Notes: generated by a model from the sequence alone, not told the origin. A stretch of 64,000 nt of DNA from GCA-003244245 sp963712995 (GCA_963712995.1 CAVQKH010000022.1:310001-374000), one strand, 5' to 3'. Positions 1 through 8,783 are shown, numbered from the stretch's first letter. Made by a program: numbers and translations.

Positions 1-1
1 C

Positions 2-664
2 CCTGAGATCAAGGTCGGCGTCATCGTGTCGGATCCCGCGGGCTCGGCGCGGTGGAAGGAGGTCGACGAGCCGCTGCTGCACGACGCCATGAGCGCCGAG
101 GGACTGGACGCCGAGGTGGCGAACAGCGAAGGCGACGCGACGAAGTTCGCTGCGATCGCCGACCGTATGATCAATGACGGGGTCAAGGTACTGGTCACTG
201 CGCCGCCGAACAACGAGCTTCTCACCGCCAACGGCGGCCACGTCGACGGTGTGCTGGCGACCGACGACGGCGTGGCCGGCGCGGTGATCGCGGTGCTACG
301 AAAGAAAGGGTTGAACGGGAAAGTCCGGGTGACAGGCCTGGGCGCCACCCCGGAAACCCTCAAGGCGATCCTGCGCGGTGACCAGTTCATGACGGTGTTC
401 ATACCCATCGACCAGCAGGCCACGGTAGCGGCGAAGCTCGCCGGGGCACTGGCGAGAAACGATCGCGCGGCTGCCGACAACATGGCGCCGATGGTCGAGA
501 CTGACTCCACCGGAGGCCGCAAGGTACGCGCAGTGCTGGTACCGCCGGTGTTCATCACGTTGGACACGATCAACCAGGTGATCGGCAGTGGCTTAATCAG
601 CTCACGTGACATCTGTGACGGCGAGCTGGCCCTACGGTGCGACCAGCTCCACATCCCCCGATAA
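2..664 (+). pseudogene. Sugar ABC transporter substrate-binding protein remnant
   Basis: The reading frame is open from base 2, so the 5' end lies outside the window. The start reads KVGVIVSDPAGSARW and the middle reads DGVLATDDGVAGAV, both typical of xylose/ribose-type periplasmic binding proteins. The C-terminus has the usual paired Cys (CDGELALRC). In intact family members about 80-100 residues separate the first-domain strand (here KVLVTAPPNNE) from the LTANGG-VDGVLA block; here they are joined directly. I infer a large in-frame internal deletion that removes most of the hinge and second lobe, so sugar binding is unlikely. No permease or ATPase of the transporter follows. It could be a shortened protein rather than a dead gene. 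Confidence 0.6.
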
Positions 665-679
665 GGACTGCGGGCTACT

Positions 680-743
680 CCCCGACATGGAGACGTATCG
701 GGGCTGTGGGCGCTCATAGACCCGATATGTCTCCATGTCGGGG
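680..743. repeat. Near-perfect 23-bp inverted repeat
   Basis: Arms at 680-702 and 721-743 pair over 23 bp with one G.T wobble, around an 18-nt loop. The arm begins CCCCGACATGGAGAC. It lies 16 bp after the binding-protein remnant and before the ATPase. No T-run follows, so it may be a bidirectional hairpin terminator or the ends of a small miniature element. There is no transposase nearby. Confidence 0.75.
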
Positions 744-824
744 TACCTCTCCGATGATGAAAGCGGTACCGAGAGGTCGTGGAGATGTGCACTGGGTGGG
801 CCAGGAAAGCGGTACTGTGGTGCC

Positions 825-2069
825 GTGGCTGATCCGTACCTGCCGAGGTTGATGGACGGGCTGATCTCGGATCTCCTTGTCAACCTGCCCGGACTTCTGA
901 TCGTCGGGCCGAGGGCCTCGGGAAAGACGACTACCGCGCGGCGACACGCCAGGAGCATCGTCCACCTGGACCAGGATATCGAGGCCGAGCAGTTCCGGGC
1001 TGACCCCGACGTGGCACTGGCTGGCCTGCCCGAGCCGGTGCTGCTGGACGAGTGGCAGGCAGTGCCGCAGGTGCTGGGCGCGGTCAAGCGGGCGATCGAC
1101 AGCTCGCCGCGGCGTGGCCGTTTCATCGTCACCGGATCCGTGCGTGATGATCTTCTGCGGTCCAGCTGGCCGGTTACCGGACGTCTGGTGCGGGTGGAGA
1201 TGACGGGACTGACCGTGCGCGAGAGGCAACGTGGTGACCTGACCGCGGCGCCGTTCTTGCGTCGGATCGCTGAGCGGGGTGTCGAGAGTCTGGTGGCGCC
1301 GCCGGATCCACCTGACCTGCGGGGCTACGTCGAGCATGCGGTGATCGGCGGGTATCCCGATCCGGTACTCGGGATACCCGCTGCCCGCCGGGCCCGATGG
1401 CAGCTCAGCTACCTCGATCGGCTGCTCACCCGCGACGCCCTCGACGTCGACACCACCCGCGACCCGGCGCGCCTGCTGCGCTTTTTCCAGGCGTACACCC
1501 TCAACACCGCAGGCGAGGTGAGCGACCGTGCCCTCTACGAGGCAGCGGGCATCAACCGCAGGACTGCCGAGGCCTATGAGCGGTTGCTCCAGGCGTTGCT
1601 CCTGGTCGATGTCGTGCCGGCGTGGAGCACCAATCTGCTGAAGCGACTCGTCCGAGCACCGAAACGGTATCTGCGCGACACCGGACTCGCAGCCGCTGTC
1701 CTCGACGTCGACACCGACGGCGTGCTGCGCAACGGGGACATTCTCGGCAGGATGATCGAGACATTCGTGCTCGCCCAGCTGCGTGCCGAGCTTCCGCTCT
1801 ATGATCACCCACCGCGTCTGTACCACCTTCGCCAAGAAGGTGGCACCCGTGAGGTCGACCTCATCGCTGAGCTCGGTGTGCGTCGGGTCATCGGGCTGGA
1901 GATCAAGGCCCGGTCCGCGCCGTCGGCGCAGTCCGCCAGGCACCTGGTGTGGTTACGGGACCAGCTCGGTGACACCTTCCTCGGCGGCGTCGTCCTGCAC
2001 ACTGGCCGGCACGTCTACCGCCTCGACGACAGGATCGTGGCGGCGCCGATCTGCACGATCTGGGCGTGA
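825..2069 (+). CDS. AAA-type ATPase with DUF4143-like C-terminal domain
   Basis: Predicted 414-residue cytoplasmic ATPase. Walker A is GPRASGKTT near residue 30 and Walker B is PVLLDEW. The C-terminal part carries REVDLIAEL and GLEIKAR, a PD-(D/E)XK-like arrangement typical of the AAA_14/DUF4143 family. These proteins are common, scattered in prokaryotes and mostly of unknown role; they are often found near toxin-antitoxin or mobile regions, which fits this decayed flank. I chose GTG 825 because it puts the YLPRL block typical of the family close to the N-terminus; the frame is open to ATG-like codons at 735, but that part runs into the inverted repeat. It is not in an operon with the biosynthetic genes. 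Confidence 0.75.
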   Translation: MADPYLPRLMDGLISDLLVNLPGLLIVGPRASGKTTTARRHARSIVHLDQDIEAEQFRADPDVALAGLPEPVLLDEWQAVPQVLGAVKRAIDSSPRRGRFIVTGSVRDDLLRSSWPVTGRLVRVEMTGLTVRERQRGDLTAAPFLRRIAERGVESLVAPPDPPDLRGYVEHAVIGGYPDPVLGIPAARRARWQLSYLDRLLTRDALDVDTTRDPARLLRFFQAYTLNTAGEVSDRALYEAAGINRRTAEAYERLLQALLLVDVVPAWSTNLLKRLVRAPKRYLRDTGLAAAVLDVDTDGVLRNGDILGRMIETFVLAQLRAELPLYDHPPRLYHLRQEGGTREVDLIAELGVRRVIGLEIKARSAPSAQSARHLVWLRDQLGDTFLGGVVLHTGRHVYRLDDRIVAAPICTIWA

Positions 2070-2109
2070 ACGGGACCCCACTGGCTGGGCGAGTGTGTAG
2101 GCTGTGTGT

Positions 2110-2292
2110 ATGGCGATGGAGCGGTTGCAGATCTTGTTGTGACCTGATCAGGCGGCGCGTCTGCGTGATATGGCCGGGGTGCAGGGCGTGCCGGTGACCG
2201 AGCTGGTGGCGCTAGCGAACGCAGGTGGCGGCGATGAAGCGTTGCAGGCAGCCTTTGCCGGCGACCTCACCGTCACCGGGACCGCGATCTGA
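2110..2292 (+). pseudogene. Antitoxin-like ORF with in-frame stop
   Basis: Read from ATG 2110 the frame gives MAMERLQILL, then TGA at 2140-2142, then PDQAARLRDMAGVQGVPVTE and on to a stop at 2292. Together this looks like a short ribbon-helix-helix (CopG/Arc-like) antitoxin broken by one nonsense codon. About 120 bp further on, the minus strand reads VIALGTNILIDTH, which resembles the start of a PIN-domain toxin, but it is inverted and not continuous, so I treat it only as possible debris. 2293-2496 holds nothing else I can support. Confidence 0.4.
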
Positions 2293-2496
2293 TCGGTTCG
2301 CGGCAGTGCCCCGGTATCTCGGATCGGGCTCGGTGAGGCGGGTGCGAGCGGTCGCATGCAGCGCAGTTCGGCACAGTGGGTGTCGATCAGGATGTTCGTG
2401 CCGAGGGCGATCACGACCAGCGACTTATCCGTGCGGGGGTGGATCTACGCAGCCGCCCACCGACCGTATCCGCGTTGTCGTCAGCGTCCACTCGTC

Positions 2497-2808
2497 TTAC
2501 GCCAAGAAACTGTTCGTCCCAGGTACGGGGGAGATATGGCCTCCCCAACCAGATTCAACGGGGATGGATGGGCCAATGCACGAAGGGCCCGCATAGATCT
2601 TGATCGGGGTATTGGTCTGGTTGACGACTATGTGGGCAGCTGGCGGGAATACGGTACATCCAGTTGGGTTCTCGTACACCGTCGCTTTCGATATCTCGGT
2701 TGTAAATACCAGTACCCTCCCTTCGGTTGCGGAAGCGTGGGGAGCGCTTACGACAAGGAGGCCGGCAGTGATGGAGGTTAGAAGGACGGCGTAGGCGGGA
2801 TGCTTCAT
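2497..2808 (-). CDS. Small secreted protein, unknown function
   Basis: A 103-residue protein with a clear Sec signal peptide: MKHP, a hydrophobic stretch (AVLLTSITAGLLVV) and a likely cleavage after ASA near residue 27. The mature part is about 76 residues with two Cys (TGCTVF and GPSCIG), probably one disulphide, and ends SFLA. The start has an AAGGAA ribosome site six bases upstream. It lies 29 bp after the minus-strand gene ending at 2838 and may be the last gene of the left operon, although its codon usage is less GC-biased. I do not recognise a family. It resembles small extracytoplasmic proteins of actinomycetes rather than a RiPP precursor. Confidence 0.55.
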   Translation of the reverse strand: MKHPAYAVLLTSITAGLLVVSAPHASATEGRVLVFTTEISKATVYENPTGCTVFPPAAHIVVNQTNTPIKIYAGPSCIGPSIPVESGWGGHISPVPGTNSFLA

Positions 2809-2837
2809 GAGATATTCCTTTAATTAAGGTACGCGGC

Positions 2838-3248
2838 TCAGCGGCTTGATGCTGCGGGCGTGAATTGGATGGTCGACTCGGGTTCCAGTGCGAGGTCGCC
2901 GCCGCTGCGCGGGCGCTCGGCGGTGATCAGCACGTTGTAGTGGTTGGGGAAATGGCAGGCGTCGAAACCCAGCACGGTGCCGATACGGTGCCCATTGACC
3001 CAGAGTTCGTCGCCGCGGTCGATGACACCGGCGTGCGCGATCTCGGCGAACCCGAGGAAACCGACCCGGTCGATGCGGGTACCGGGCGCGGTCTGGGTGT
3101 GGTCGGTCGTCACGAGCTCGTGCACCTCTCCTTGGCGCACGCAGCGGCTGGCATAGGGCTCGAGTTCCATCCCCCGGTCATCCCTGCGGTGCAGCAGCAC
3201 TTTCACCAGCGTGCCGGTGACCGGCCGCTTCGCCCCGTTCTCCTGCAT
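2838..3248 (-). CDS. Conserved hypothetical protein of the left operon
   Basis: A 136-residue soluble protein without signal peptide or membrane helix. It has a beta-rich look: TLVKVLLHRRDDRG, then GDELWVNGHRIGTVLGFD, then HFPNHYNVLITAERP near the end. The start codon overlaps the stop of the upstream oxidoreductase (ATGA), so it is translationally coupled and very likely belongs to the same pathway. I do not recognise the family and assign no reaction. A small binding or accessory fold is possible. It is the last clear gene of the operon that starts at 8602. Confidence 0.7.
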   Translation of the reverse strand: MQENGAKRPVTGTLVKVLLHRRDDRGMELEPYASRCVRQGEVHELVTTDHTQTAPGTRIDRVGFLGFAEIAHAGVIDRGDELWVNGHRIGTVLGFDACHFPNHYNVLITAERPRSGGDLALEPESTIQFTPAASSR

Positions 3249-4201
3249 CAGGTTGCCTCCCTCGTCGTCAGGGCGGAGCCGCGCTTGCGTTCAACGCGGT
3301 AGGTCGCGTCGACCAGCGCCAGCGCGGGGAGACCGCCGTCCACCCGGTGTCCACCATCGGAGAGCGCATGCTCGAAGTCCCGCAGGATGCCCAGGTACTC
3401 GTGCCACAGCGAGTCCTTGAACCCGGGGAAGCCAGTGAATCCGGGATAGTCGCGGAGCATGTCGGCGCGGTGGACGCTGCCGTCGGCGAGGACGACCTCC
3501 ACGTCTTTGCGCTCACCCGCATAGGACCAGTCCAGCTCCACCCGCGCCGTCGCGCCCGAGGCCGCGCGGAGCTCCACCCGCGCCTGCCGGTCGATCCCGT
3601 GGGCGTCCCGGTCGATGTCGGCGTCGATCACCCGCAGCTCGCCGAGGAAGAGCCGGGCCAGGTCGTAGGCGTTGGGACCGTTGTCGGCGACGCAGCCACC
3701 GCCGCAGCGCACCGGGTCGAGGTACCAGCGGTCCTGGCCGATGTGGTCCTCGATGCGTTCCAGGTAGCGCACGGTCAATGATTCGATCGGCGCCGAGCGC
3801 CGCCTGGTCAGCGTTTGGACGGCGCTGTTGTACCGGCGGTGGAAGGCGGTGAACAGGCACACCCCGGCCCGGCGAGCGCAGTCCACCAGCGCCTCACCGT
3901 CGGCGAGCCGGGTCGCGAGCGGCTTCTCCAGGCAGACCGCCAACCCCGCCTCCAGCGCGTCGCGGCTCACGGTGGCGTGCGCGTCGTTGGGGACGGTGAC
4001 CACGACCGCGTCGAGGTCGGTGCGGGCGAGCAGCTGGTGGTGGTCGAGGTGGCAGGGCACCCGGTCGTGGAACGGTCGCAGCGCCGCCTCGTCGGTGTCG
4101 CAGACGGCCGCCAACCGCAGGGACGGGATCCGATCGATCGCGGCGAGATAGCAGCGGGAGATCACGCCCAAGCCGATGACGCCGATGCGCCGCGGCCGCA
4201 T
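3248..4201 (-). CDS. Gfo/Idh/MocA-family NAD(P)-dependent oxidoreductase (first copy)
   Basis: A 317-residue dehydrogenase, slightly short for the family. The Rossmann start reads RRIGVIGLGVISRCY and the family EKP motif is present as CLEKPLATR near residue 95; the C-terminal sheet domain follows (GGGCVADNGPNAYDLARLF). Family members oxidise or reduce a hydroxyl or keto group on sugars, inositols or amino-sugar precursors with NAD(P). Start and stop overlap the neighbours by ATGA on both sides, so it is embedded in the operon with an LDH2 dehydrogenase, an M20 enzyme and a second Gfo/Idh protein. Two such enzymes in one operon, next to two DegT aminotransferases, suggest oxidation then amination of a polyol or sugar. 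Substrate not known. Confidence 0.88.
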   Translation of the reverse strand: MRPRRIGVIGLGVISRCYLAAIDRIPSLRLAAVCDTDEAALRPFHDRVPCHLDHHQLLARTDLDAVVVTVPNDAHATVSRDALEAGLAVCLEKPLATRLADGEALVDCARRAGVCLFTAFHRRYNSAVQTLTRRRSAPIESLTVRYLERIEDHIGQDRWYLDPVRCGGGCVADNGPNAYDLARLFLGELRVIDADIDRDAHGIDRQARVELRAASGATARVELDWSYAGERKDVEVVLADGSVHRADMLRDYPGFTGFPGFKDSLWHEYLGILRDFEHALSDGGHRVDGGLPALALVDATYRVERKRGSALTTREAT

Positions 4202-5313
4202 CAGCAGGCGCCGATCGGGTCGCAGATCGGCAAATCCAACGTCGCGGCGAGCTCGCGCAGCTCCGCATAGAGCGGCTGCGTCAGCGGTACCCCGTCGCGG
4301 CGGTGGGCCCGCGCCCGCTGCGCCTCGTGCCAGCCGGGATAGCGCACAGGTGCGTCCTCGCGCGATGGCGGGCAGGCGAGCAGCGCACTGAACAGTGACT
4401 GGGCGTCGCGGCGCACCTCCCCGGGGGGGCGCAGCGCACCCGGCGCGATCGCGGCGACGAGGAATCCGATGTCGTCGTCGCGCCCGGACGGTCCGCCGTC
4501 GCCCGCCAGCGCCTCGATGCCTGGGCCGAGTCCAGCGCCGGGCACCAGCGCGGCGAGCACCTCGACCATCAGGCCCAGGCCGAACCCCTTGTACCCGCCG
4601 GTACCGGAGCCGCCCAGCCACTGCAGATGCGCCTCGCCGCGGTCGAAGGCCGCCGGATCGGTGACCGGGTTGCCCGCCTCGTCGGTCAGCCATCCTTCCG
4701 GCACCGGCAGGCCGGCCCTGGCTGCCGCCCGGACCCGGCCGGTGGGTACCGCAGTGGTGCTCATGTCCAGCACGAAGGGGTGGTGGTTCCCGGCCGGTGC
4801 GGCGATGCTGAGCGGGTTGGTGCCGAGCATGGCGACCCGCCCGCCCGGCGGCCGGGCGATGCGCTGCCGGCCGCAGTTGGCGGCCACGATTCCCACCATG
4901 TCGCGGCGCAGCGCCCGGGCGGCGTGGTGGCCGGCGCAACCGAAGTGGGTGGCGGAGCGCACCGAGACCAGCCCGATGCCGTAGGTGGCGGCGCGCTCGG
5001 TCGCCAGGTCCATGGCCTCGCTCGCGGCCCACAGCCCCAGCGCCCGCTGCGCGTCGACCAGCACGGCGGCGCCGCGGTCGGTCAGCACCTGGGGCTCGGC
5101 ACGCGGGTCGACCCGTGCCTCGTCGAACAGGGGCAGGTACAGGCGGGTGAGGTTGACCAGGCCGTGCGAGTGCAGGCCGACCAGGTCGCCGTAGCACAAC
5201 GCCTCGGCCGCTGCCGCGGCCCGGTCGCTGGGCACCCCGCGGGCGAGGAACACCTGCGCGACGAAGGTGCACAGCGCCTCATAGCGCACCCGGACGGAAG
5301 TGGTCACGATCAT
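4201..5313 (-). CDS. LDH2/malate dehydrogenase-family NAD(P)-dependent oxidoreductase
   Basis: A 370-residue member of the LDH2 (Pfam Ldh_2) fold, distinct from classical lactate dehydrogenase. Family signatures visible are GLHSHGLVNLTRLY near residue 50, SATHFGCAGHHA near residue 120, and GTNPLSIAAPA near residue 170. Members reduce 2-keto acids or imines such as ureidoglycolate, delta-piperideine-2-carboxylate or sulfolactate precursors. Its stop overlaps the next start by ATGA and its start overlaps the M20 gene stop. In this operon it could set a 2-hydroxy or 2-amino acid centre; that is inference. The C-terminal 40 residues after PGWHEAQ look like the usual tail. Confidence 0.88.
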   Translation of the reverse strand: MIVTTSVRVRYEALCTFVAQVFLARGVPSDRAAAAAEALCYGDLVGLHSHGLVNLTRLYLPLFDEARVDPRAEPQVLTDRGAAVLVDAQRALGLWAASEAMDLATERAATYGIGLVSVRSATHFGCAGHHAARALRRDMVGIVAANCGRQRIARPPGGRVAMLGTNPLSIAAPAGNHHPFVLDMSTTAVPTGRVRAAARAGLPVPEGWLTDEAGNPVTDPAAFDRGEAHLQWLGGSGTGGYKGFGLGLMVEVLAALVPGAGLGPGIEALAGDGGPSGRDDDIGFLVAAIAPGALRPPGEVRRDAQSLFSALLACPPSREDAPVRYPGWHEAQRARAHRRDGVPLTQPLYAELRELAATLDLPICDPIGAC

Positions 5314-6635
5314 GACGTACCTCCCTGGTTGTGGGAGAAACCGACGAGGACCCTGGCGACGTCGGCGGCGAAGCCCTCCAACTCCGCCAGGTCGGCGAAC
5401 TCGCCGCGGGCGTGTGCGTTATTGGCCGCCAGGTCTCCCGGTCCGAACACCGCGGTGAACGTCCCTGGCACGCCGTCCATCCAGATCGCGTCGCAGGTGA
5501 AGGCGGGCTCATCAGCCGGCCAGCGGGCCAGCCCGGCACCGTCGAGCAGCGCCTCGCACCACGGGTCGGCGCTCGCCAGGGTGGGCAGGCCCCGTTTCAG
5601 CCACTCCAGCCGGGTCACCGACGCGGCCTGCGCCGCGGTGAGCGCGAACTCCCGCGTCGCGGCGAATCGCCGGGCGAACTCGGCCAGGCCCCCGTGCAGT
5701 GCCGCCGCGAACGCGGACTCCAGGCGCCGCCCCGCGTGCGGCGAGGCGTAGGACAGGTTCACCAGCAGCTCACCCGTCCCGTACACCCGGTTGTGCAGGT
5801 GACCGGTGTGCAGGCCCGCGATGCAGACCGCGCCGTCGGCGGCGTGCGGGGCCAGCGCCAGGCCCAGGTGCTGGGCCAGGAAGCCGAGCAGCACGGTGGC
5901 GTTGTGCCCGCACGCGGGCCGGTCGTCGATGGCGTCGCGGCCCTCGACCCGCACCCGGGCGGTGGCCGCCGCGGTGGCCCGCGGCAGGTAGCGCCGGCCG
6001 GTGGGCTCGCAGAAGAGGTTGAGGCGGCCGACGAACCCGCGCTCGACCAGCGGCCGGGTGCCGATCGTGCCCATCGCGCCGCCCTCTTCGCCGGAGACCG
6101 CCTGGATGAGCACGCCCACGTCAGTCCCGAGCGCCGGCTCGGCGGCCAGCGCGGCGCGGATGCCGGCGAGCAGCGCGACGGCGGGTCCTTTCGCGTCGAT
6201 CGCGCCGCGGCCGTGGAAGCGCACGCCGTCGAAACCGGCCTCCTCCAGGCCCGAGACGGTGTCCAGATGGACGTTGAACATCACGGTCGCCGCGCGCGGC
6301 AATGCGGGTCCCAACCGCAGCACCAGGCTCGGCTGGTCGTCCAGGAAACCGGGGATCTCGGCGTGCGCCTGGGTGACGGCCAGTGGCACGTCGCGGCGTC
6401 GCAGTGCCTCCGGCGCCACCGCGGCGTGGTGGACGGGCACGAACCCCAGCTCGGCAGCGGCCTCGGCGTAGGCCTGTTGCGCATCCCACAGCCGGGGCAC
6501 CGGGCCCGCCGGCCCGGTCTCCAGCGGCCCCGCGGTGGGCAGCCGGAGCAGGCGCAGCAACAGGTCACGATCCGCCTCGAGCAGCTCGGCTCGCATCATG
6601 ACGGGCACGCACGACTGGCTGTAACCGTTAGGCAT
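5310..6635 (-). CDS. M20-family metallopeptidase / amidohydrolase (ArgE/DapE-like)
   Basis: A 441-residue di-zinc hydrolase. Metal and catalytic motifs appear in order: FNVHLDT (His, Asp), GRGAIDAKG (bridging Asp), SGEEGG (catalytic Glu pair), FCEPTG (Glu), and a late His in NNAHARGEF. The family hydrolyses N-acyl groups or short peptides (acetylornithine deacetylase, succinyl-DAP desuccinylase). In secondary metabolism such enzymes often remove a protecting acyl group at the end of an amine-forming route, which would suit the aminotransferases nearby. ATG 6635 was chosen because it overlaps the isomerase stop by 8 bp; an in-frame GTG at 6647 is possible. The 3' end overlaps the LDH2 gene by ATGA. 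Confidence 0.88.
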   Translation of the reverse strand: MPNGYSQSCVPVMMRAELLEADRDLLLRLLRLPTAGPLETGPAGPVPRLWDAQQAYAEAAAELGFVPVHHAAVAPEALRRRDVPLAVTQAHAEIPGFLDDQPSLVLRLGPALPRAATVMFNVHLDTVSGLEEAGFDGVRFHGRGAIDAKGPAVALLAGIRAALAAEPALGTDVGVLIQAVSGEEGGAMGTIGTRPLVERGFVGRLNLFCEPTGRRYLPRATAAATARVRVEGRDAIDDRPACGHNATVLLGFLAQHLGLALAPHAADGAVCIAGLHTGHLHNRVYGTGELLVNLSYASPHAGRRLESAFAAALHGGLAEFARRFAATREFALTAAQAASVTRLEWLKRGLPTLASADPWCEALLDGAGLARWPADEPAFTCDAIWMDGVPGTFTAVFGPGDLAANNAHARGEFADLAELEGFAADVARVLVGFSHNQGGTS

Positions 6636-7557
6636 GGCGCAGCCCACCGGGGACCACCTTCCATCTCGGGACGGCCGGCAGCACCTGGTCGCGCACCAAC
6701 TGCTCCAGTGCGTGCCCGCAGGCGCGGAAACCGTCGTGGCGGCCCTGCTCAGCCTCGTGGCCGCCCGAGGACGCCGAGGGCCCTGATCCGTGCGGTCGCA
6801 GGCTCAGGTGCGGCTCGATGGACCACACGCCGGTGTACCCGCTGCGCAGCAGCAGCTCCAGGCACTCGGCCACCCGGCAGCGCCCCGCGCCCGGCAGTGT
6901 GTACACGGGGTCGGTCGCGTCACCTCCGGCGTCTTTGACGTGCACGTGCGCCACGTGCGGGAGGATGTCGGCCAGCATGTCGTAGGCCTCGTAGCCGTAG
7001 GCGATCCCGTTGCCGGTGTCGAAGAGCAGGCGCAGGGCCGGGCTGTCGACGGCGTCCAGCAGCGTCAACATGCGTTCGGTTTTCGTTGCGGCCCACCCGG
7101 TGCAGTTCTCGTGGAGCAGGACGAGGCCGGCGCGTTCGGCCCGGCCGGCCAGCTCGCGCATCCGGTACACCGCTCGCCGTCCCCATTCGTGCTCGTCGAG
7201 GCCGGCGTTGAGGTAGGACATCACCCGGATGTAGCGGGTGCCGAGAGCGGCGCACCGGGGGGCGAGGACGGCGAGCTCGTCCAGGTCCTGGTCGAAGTCC
7301 CCGGTGACCGGTCGCGCCCAGTTACCGATTCGCGAGGCGACACCGGCGACGGTCAGCCCCCGGGCGGCCAGGGTGTCGGCGAGCCGGGCGAAGGCCGCCT
7401 CGTCGAGGTCCGCGACCGCGGTGCCCTCGACGGTGCGCAGTTCGATCCAGCTCCAGCCCAGCTCGGCGAGCGCGTCCAGTTGGGCGCGCAGGCCTACGCC
7501 GGCTTCGTCCCCGATTCCGGCATAGGCGATCGTCGGCGCTGCTGCCTCAGTAGGCAC
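6628..7557 (-). CDS. Sugar phosphate isomerase/epimerase-like TIM-barrel protein
   Basis: A 309-residue AP-endonuclease-2-type barrel (xylose isomerase-like/IolE-like). Metal ligands expected for the fold are visible: HENCTG (Glu), LFDTGNG (Asp), HVHVKD (His), and WSIEPH (Glu). Relatives isomerise or epimerise keto-sugars or dehydrate inososes. GTG 7557 is taken as the start: the stop of the upstream gene lies 8-11 bp inside it and homology (TIAYAGIGDEAG) begins right after it, whereas the longer open frame is low-complexity shadow sequence of the upstream gene. Paired with Gfo/Idh enzymes it suggests work on a sugar or cyclitol; the substrate is unknown. Confidence 0.85.
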   Translation of the reverse strand: MPTEAAAPTIAYAGIGDEAGVGLRAQLDALAELGWSWIELRTVEGTAVADLDEAAFARLADTLAARGLTVAGVASRIGNWARPVTGDFDQDLDELAVLAPRCAALGTRYIRVMSYLNAGLDEHEWGRRAVYRMRELAGRAERAGLVLLHENCTGWAATKTERMLTLLDAVDSPALRLLFDTGNGIAYGYEAYDMLADILPHVAHVHVKDAGGDATDPVYTLPGAGRCRVAECLELLLRSGYTGVWSIEPHLSLRPHGSGPSASSGGHEAEQGRHDGFRACGHALEQLVRDQVLPAVPRWKVVPGGLRHA

Positions 7558-8602
7558 GGCCCCCCCAACCGTTCCCGTCGCAGCGGCTGGGGAGCAGGCC
7601 GATCCCGATCTGGTCGTTGGCCGTGCAGATGCGTTTGGCCTCGCTGAGCAACCGGACCACCTCGGCGTTGAGCATGAAGTCATCGCTGGCGTGCCCAGCG
7701 CCGGCGAAGTGCTCGTATGTCTGGATCATGAAAATGGTCAGCGCGTCATCGTGGAATACCAACCGTGTCTCACGCCCCCGCACAGTGGTGATCAGCTGCG
7801 CGGTGTGGTCGGCTTCGCTGTTCGAATAGTGGCCGATCAGCGTGCCGTGTTCGAGTTTGAGGGTGATCCGGCGCTCGCGTGTGGGTGAGGTCAGGTCGGA
7901 GAGAATCTCCGTACTCACCCCGCTGTCGTGGTCGAGCGAGAGCCATGCGCTGCCCAGCCGCGGAAACACCACGTCCTCGAATCTCATGTCGGTCAGCTGG
8001 GCATGGCAGACGGTGGCGTTACCGGCGATCGCGAGGACGACGCCGAGGGAGTGCGGCATCTCGACGTCGAATGCGCAGGGGTGGCCGCAGCCGGCCAGGG
8101 AGCGGGTGAAACGGGGTTTGCGTTGGACCACGAACACCGATTGCAGCGCACCCAGCTCGCCGCTGTGCAGGGTCTGGCGGATGCGGTGGGTGAGTGAGCT
8201 GGCCAGCCACGGCGCCACCACCACCATGTCGAGGTGCCGGCTCTGGCGCAGCCGAGTGATCTCAGCAAGCTCCTGGTCATCAACCGCGAGCGGCTTCTCC
8301 ACGACGATCTTCTGGAAACCGCACCGGGCGAGTTGTTCCAGCAGCTCGATGCGGGTGGCCGGGGGGCTGCACAGGTGCACGACTGTGTTGTCGGGGTCGG
8401 CCATCTCGCTGGCCTGCTCCAACGACCGGACCACGAGGATCGCGCCGGGAAGCCCGCCCCGGGTGTCCCACGGGTCGAACGCGATGATCGGTCGGGCATC
8501 GAACAAGTGCGTCGAGGCCTGCATGGCCCGCGCTCGGGACAGCACCGGAAGATGCAGGCCCCGTCCGGAGCGGCCTAGGCCGACAATGAACGATCGGAAC
8601 AC
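7547..8602 (-). CDS. Gfo/Idh/MocA-family oxidoreductase (second copy), first gene of left operon
   Basis: A 351-residue protein. The N-terminus FIVGLGRSGRGLHLP is a Rossmann NAD(P) site and VVEKPLAVDD near residue 105 is the family EKP motif. It is only distantly similar to the copy at 3248. It starts at GTG 8602 behind a GAGAGGA ribosome site and leads the operon that runs to 2838. The regulated promoter module at 8695-8783 reads toward it. Alternative substrates for the family include myo-inositol, glucose-6-phosphate (NtdC-like) and UDP-amino sugars; the sequence alone does not decide. Confidence 0.87.
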   Translation of the reverse strand: MFRSFIVGLGRSGRGLHLPVLSRARAMQASTHLFDARPIIAFDPWDTRGGLPGAILVVRSLEQASEMADPDNTVVHLCSPPATRIELLEQLARCGFQKIVVEKPLAVDDQELAEITRLRQSRHLDMVVVAPWLASSLTHRIRQTLHSGELGALQSVFVVQRKPRFTRSLAGCGHPCAFDVEMPHSLGVVLAIAGNATVCHAQLTDMRFEDVVFPRLGSAWLSLDHDSGVSTEILSDLTSPTRERRITLKLEHGTLIGHYSNSEADHTAQLITTVRGRETRLVFHDDALTIFMIQTYEHFAGAGHASDDFMLNAEVVRLLSEAKRICTANDQIGIGLLPSRCDGNGWGGRAY

Positions 8603-8694
8603 GACAATCCTCTCGATCGATCGCGTTGAATTCTTTTAAAACACCTTGGAGGATTGCTTTTTCGAGGCCTTGGAGAACTTGCCCTGGGTTCGAA

Positions 8695-8783
8695 TGCTAC
8701 CGTTATCTTTCTTGGTGGCCATCACCCTTGTCTCACTAATTTTGACCTGGCTTGCCATGGGCCGACCCAGTACCTCGAGTACC
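8695..8783 (-). promoter_or_regulatory. Cluster promoter module (left operon)
   Basis: Read on the minus strand: the GTAC palindrome (8769-8783), then GGTCGGCCCATGGCAAG and AGGTCAAAAT, then GGGTGATG (8720-8727) about 19 bp before a GGTAGC -10-like hexamer. It aligns best with the module at 15876. The GTAC palindrome is symmetric and may also serve the plus-strand aminotransferase operon, where TTGACA (near 8812) could be a -35 with no good -10. Confidence 0.65.

Noticed and set aside
2148..2414. PIN-domain toxin on the minus strand
   Set aside because: Only the first dozen residues (VIALGTNILIDTH) look right; the rest is the antisense of the antitoxin-like frame.
3248..5272. 674-residue open frame on the minus strand
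   Set aside because: It joins the Gfo/Idh protein to a shadow frame of the LDH2 gene; the LDH2 frame has all family motifs and the real Gfo/Idh start is ATG 4201.
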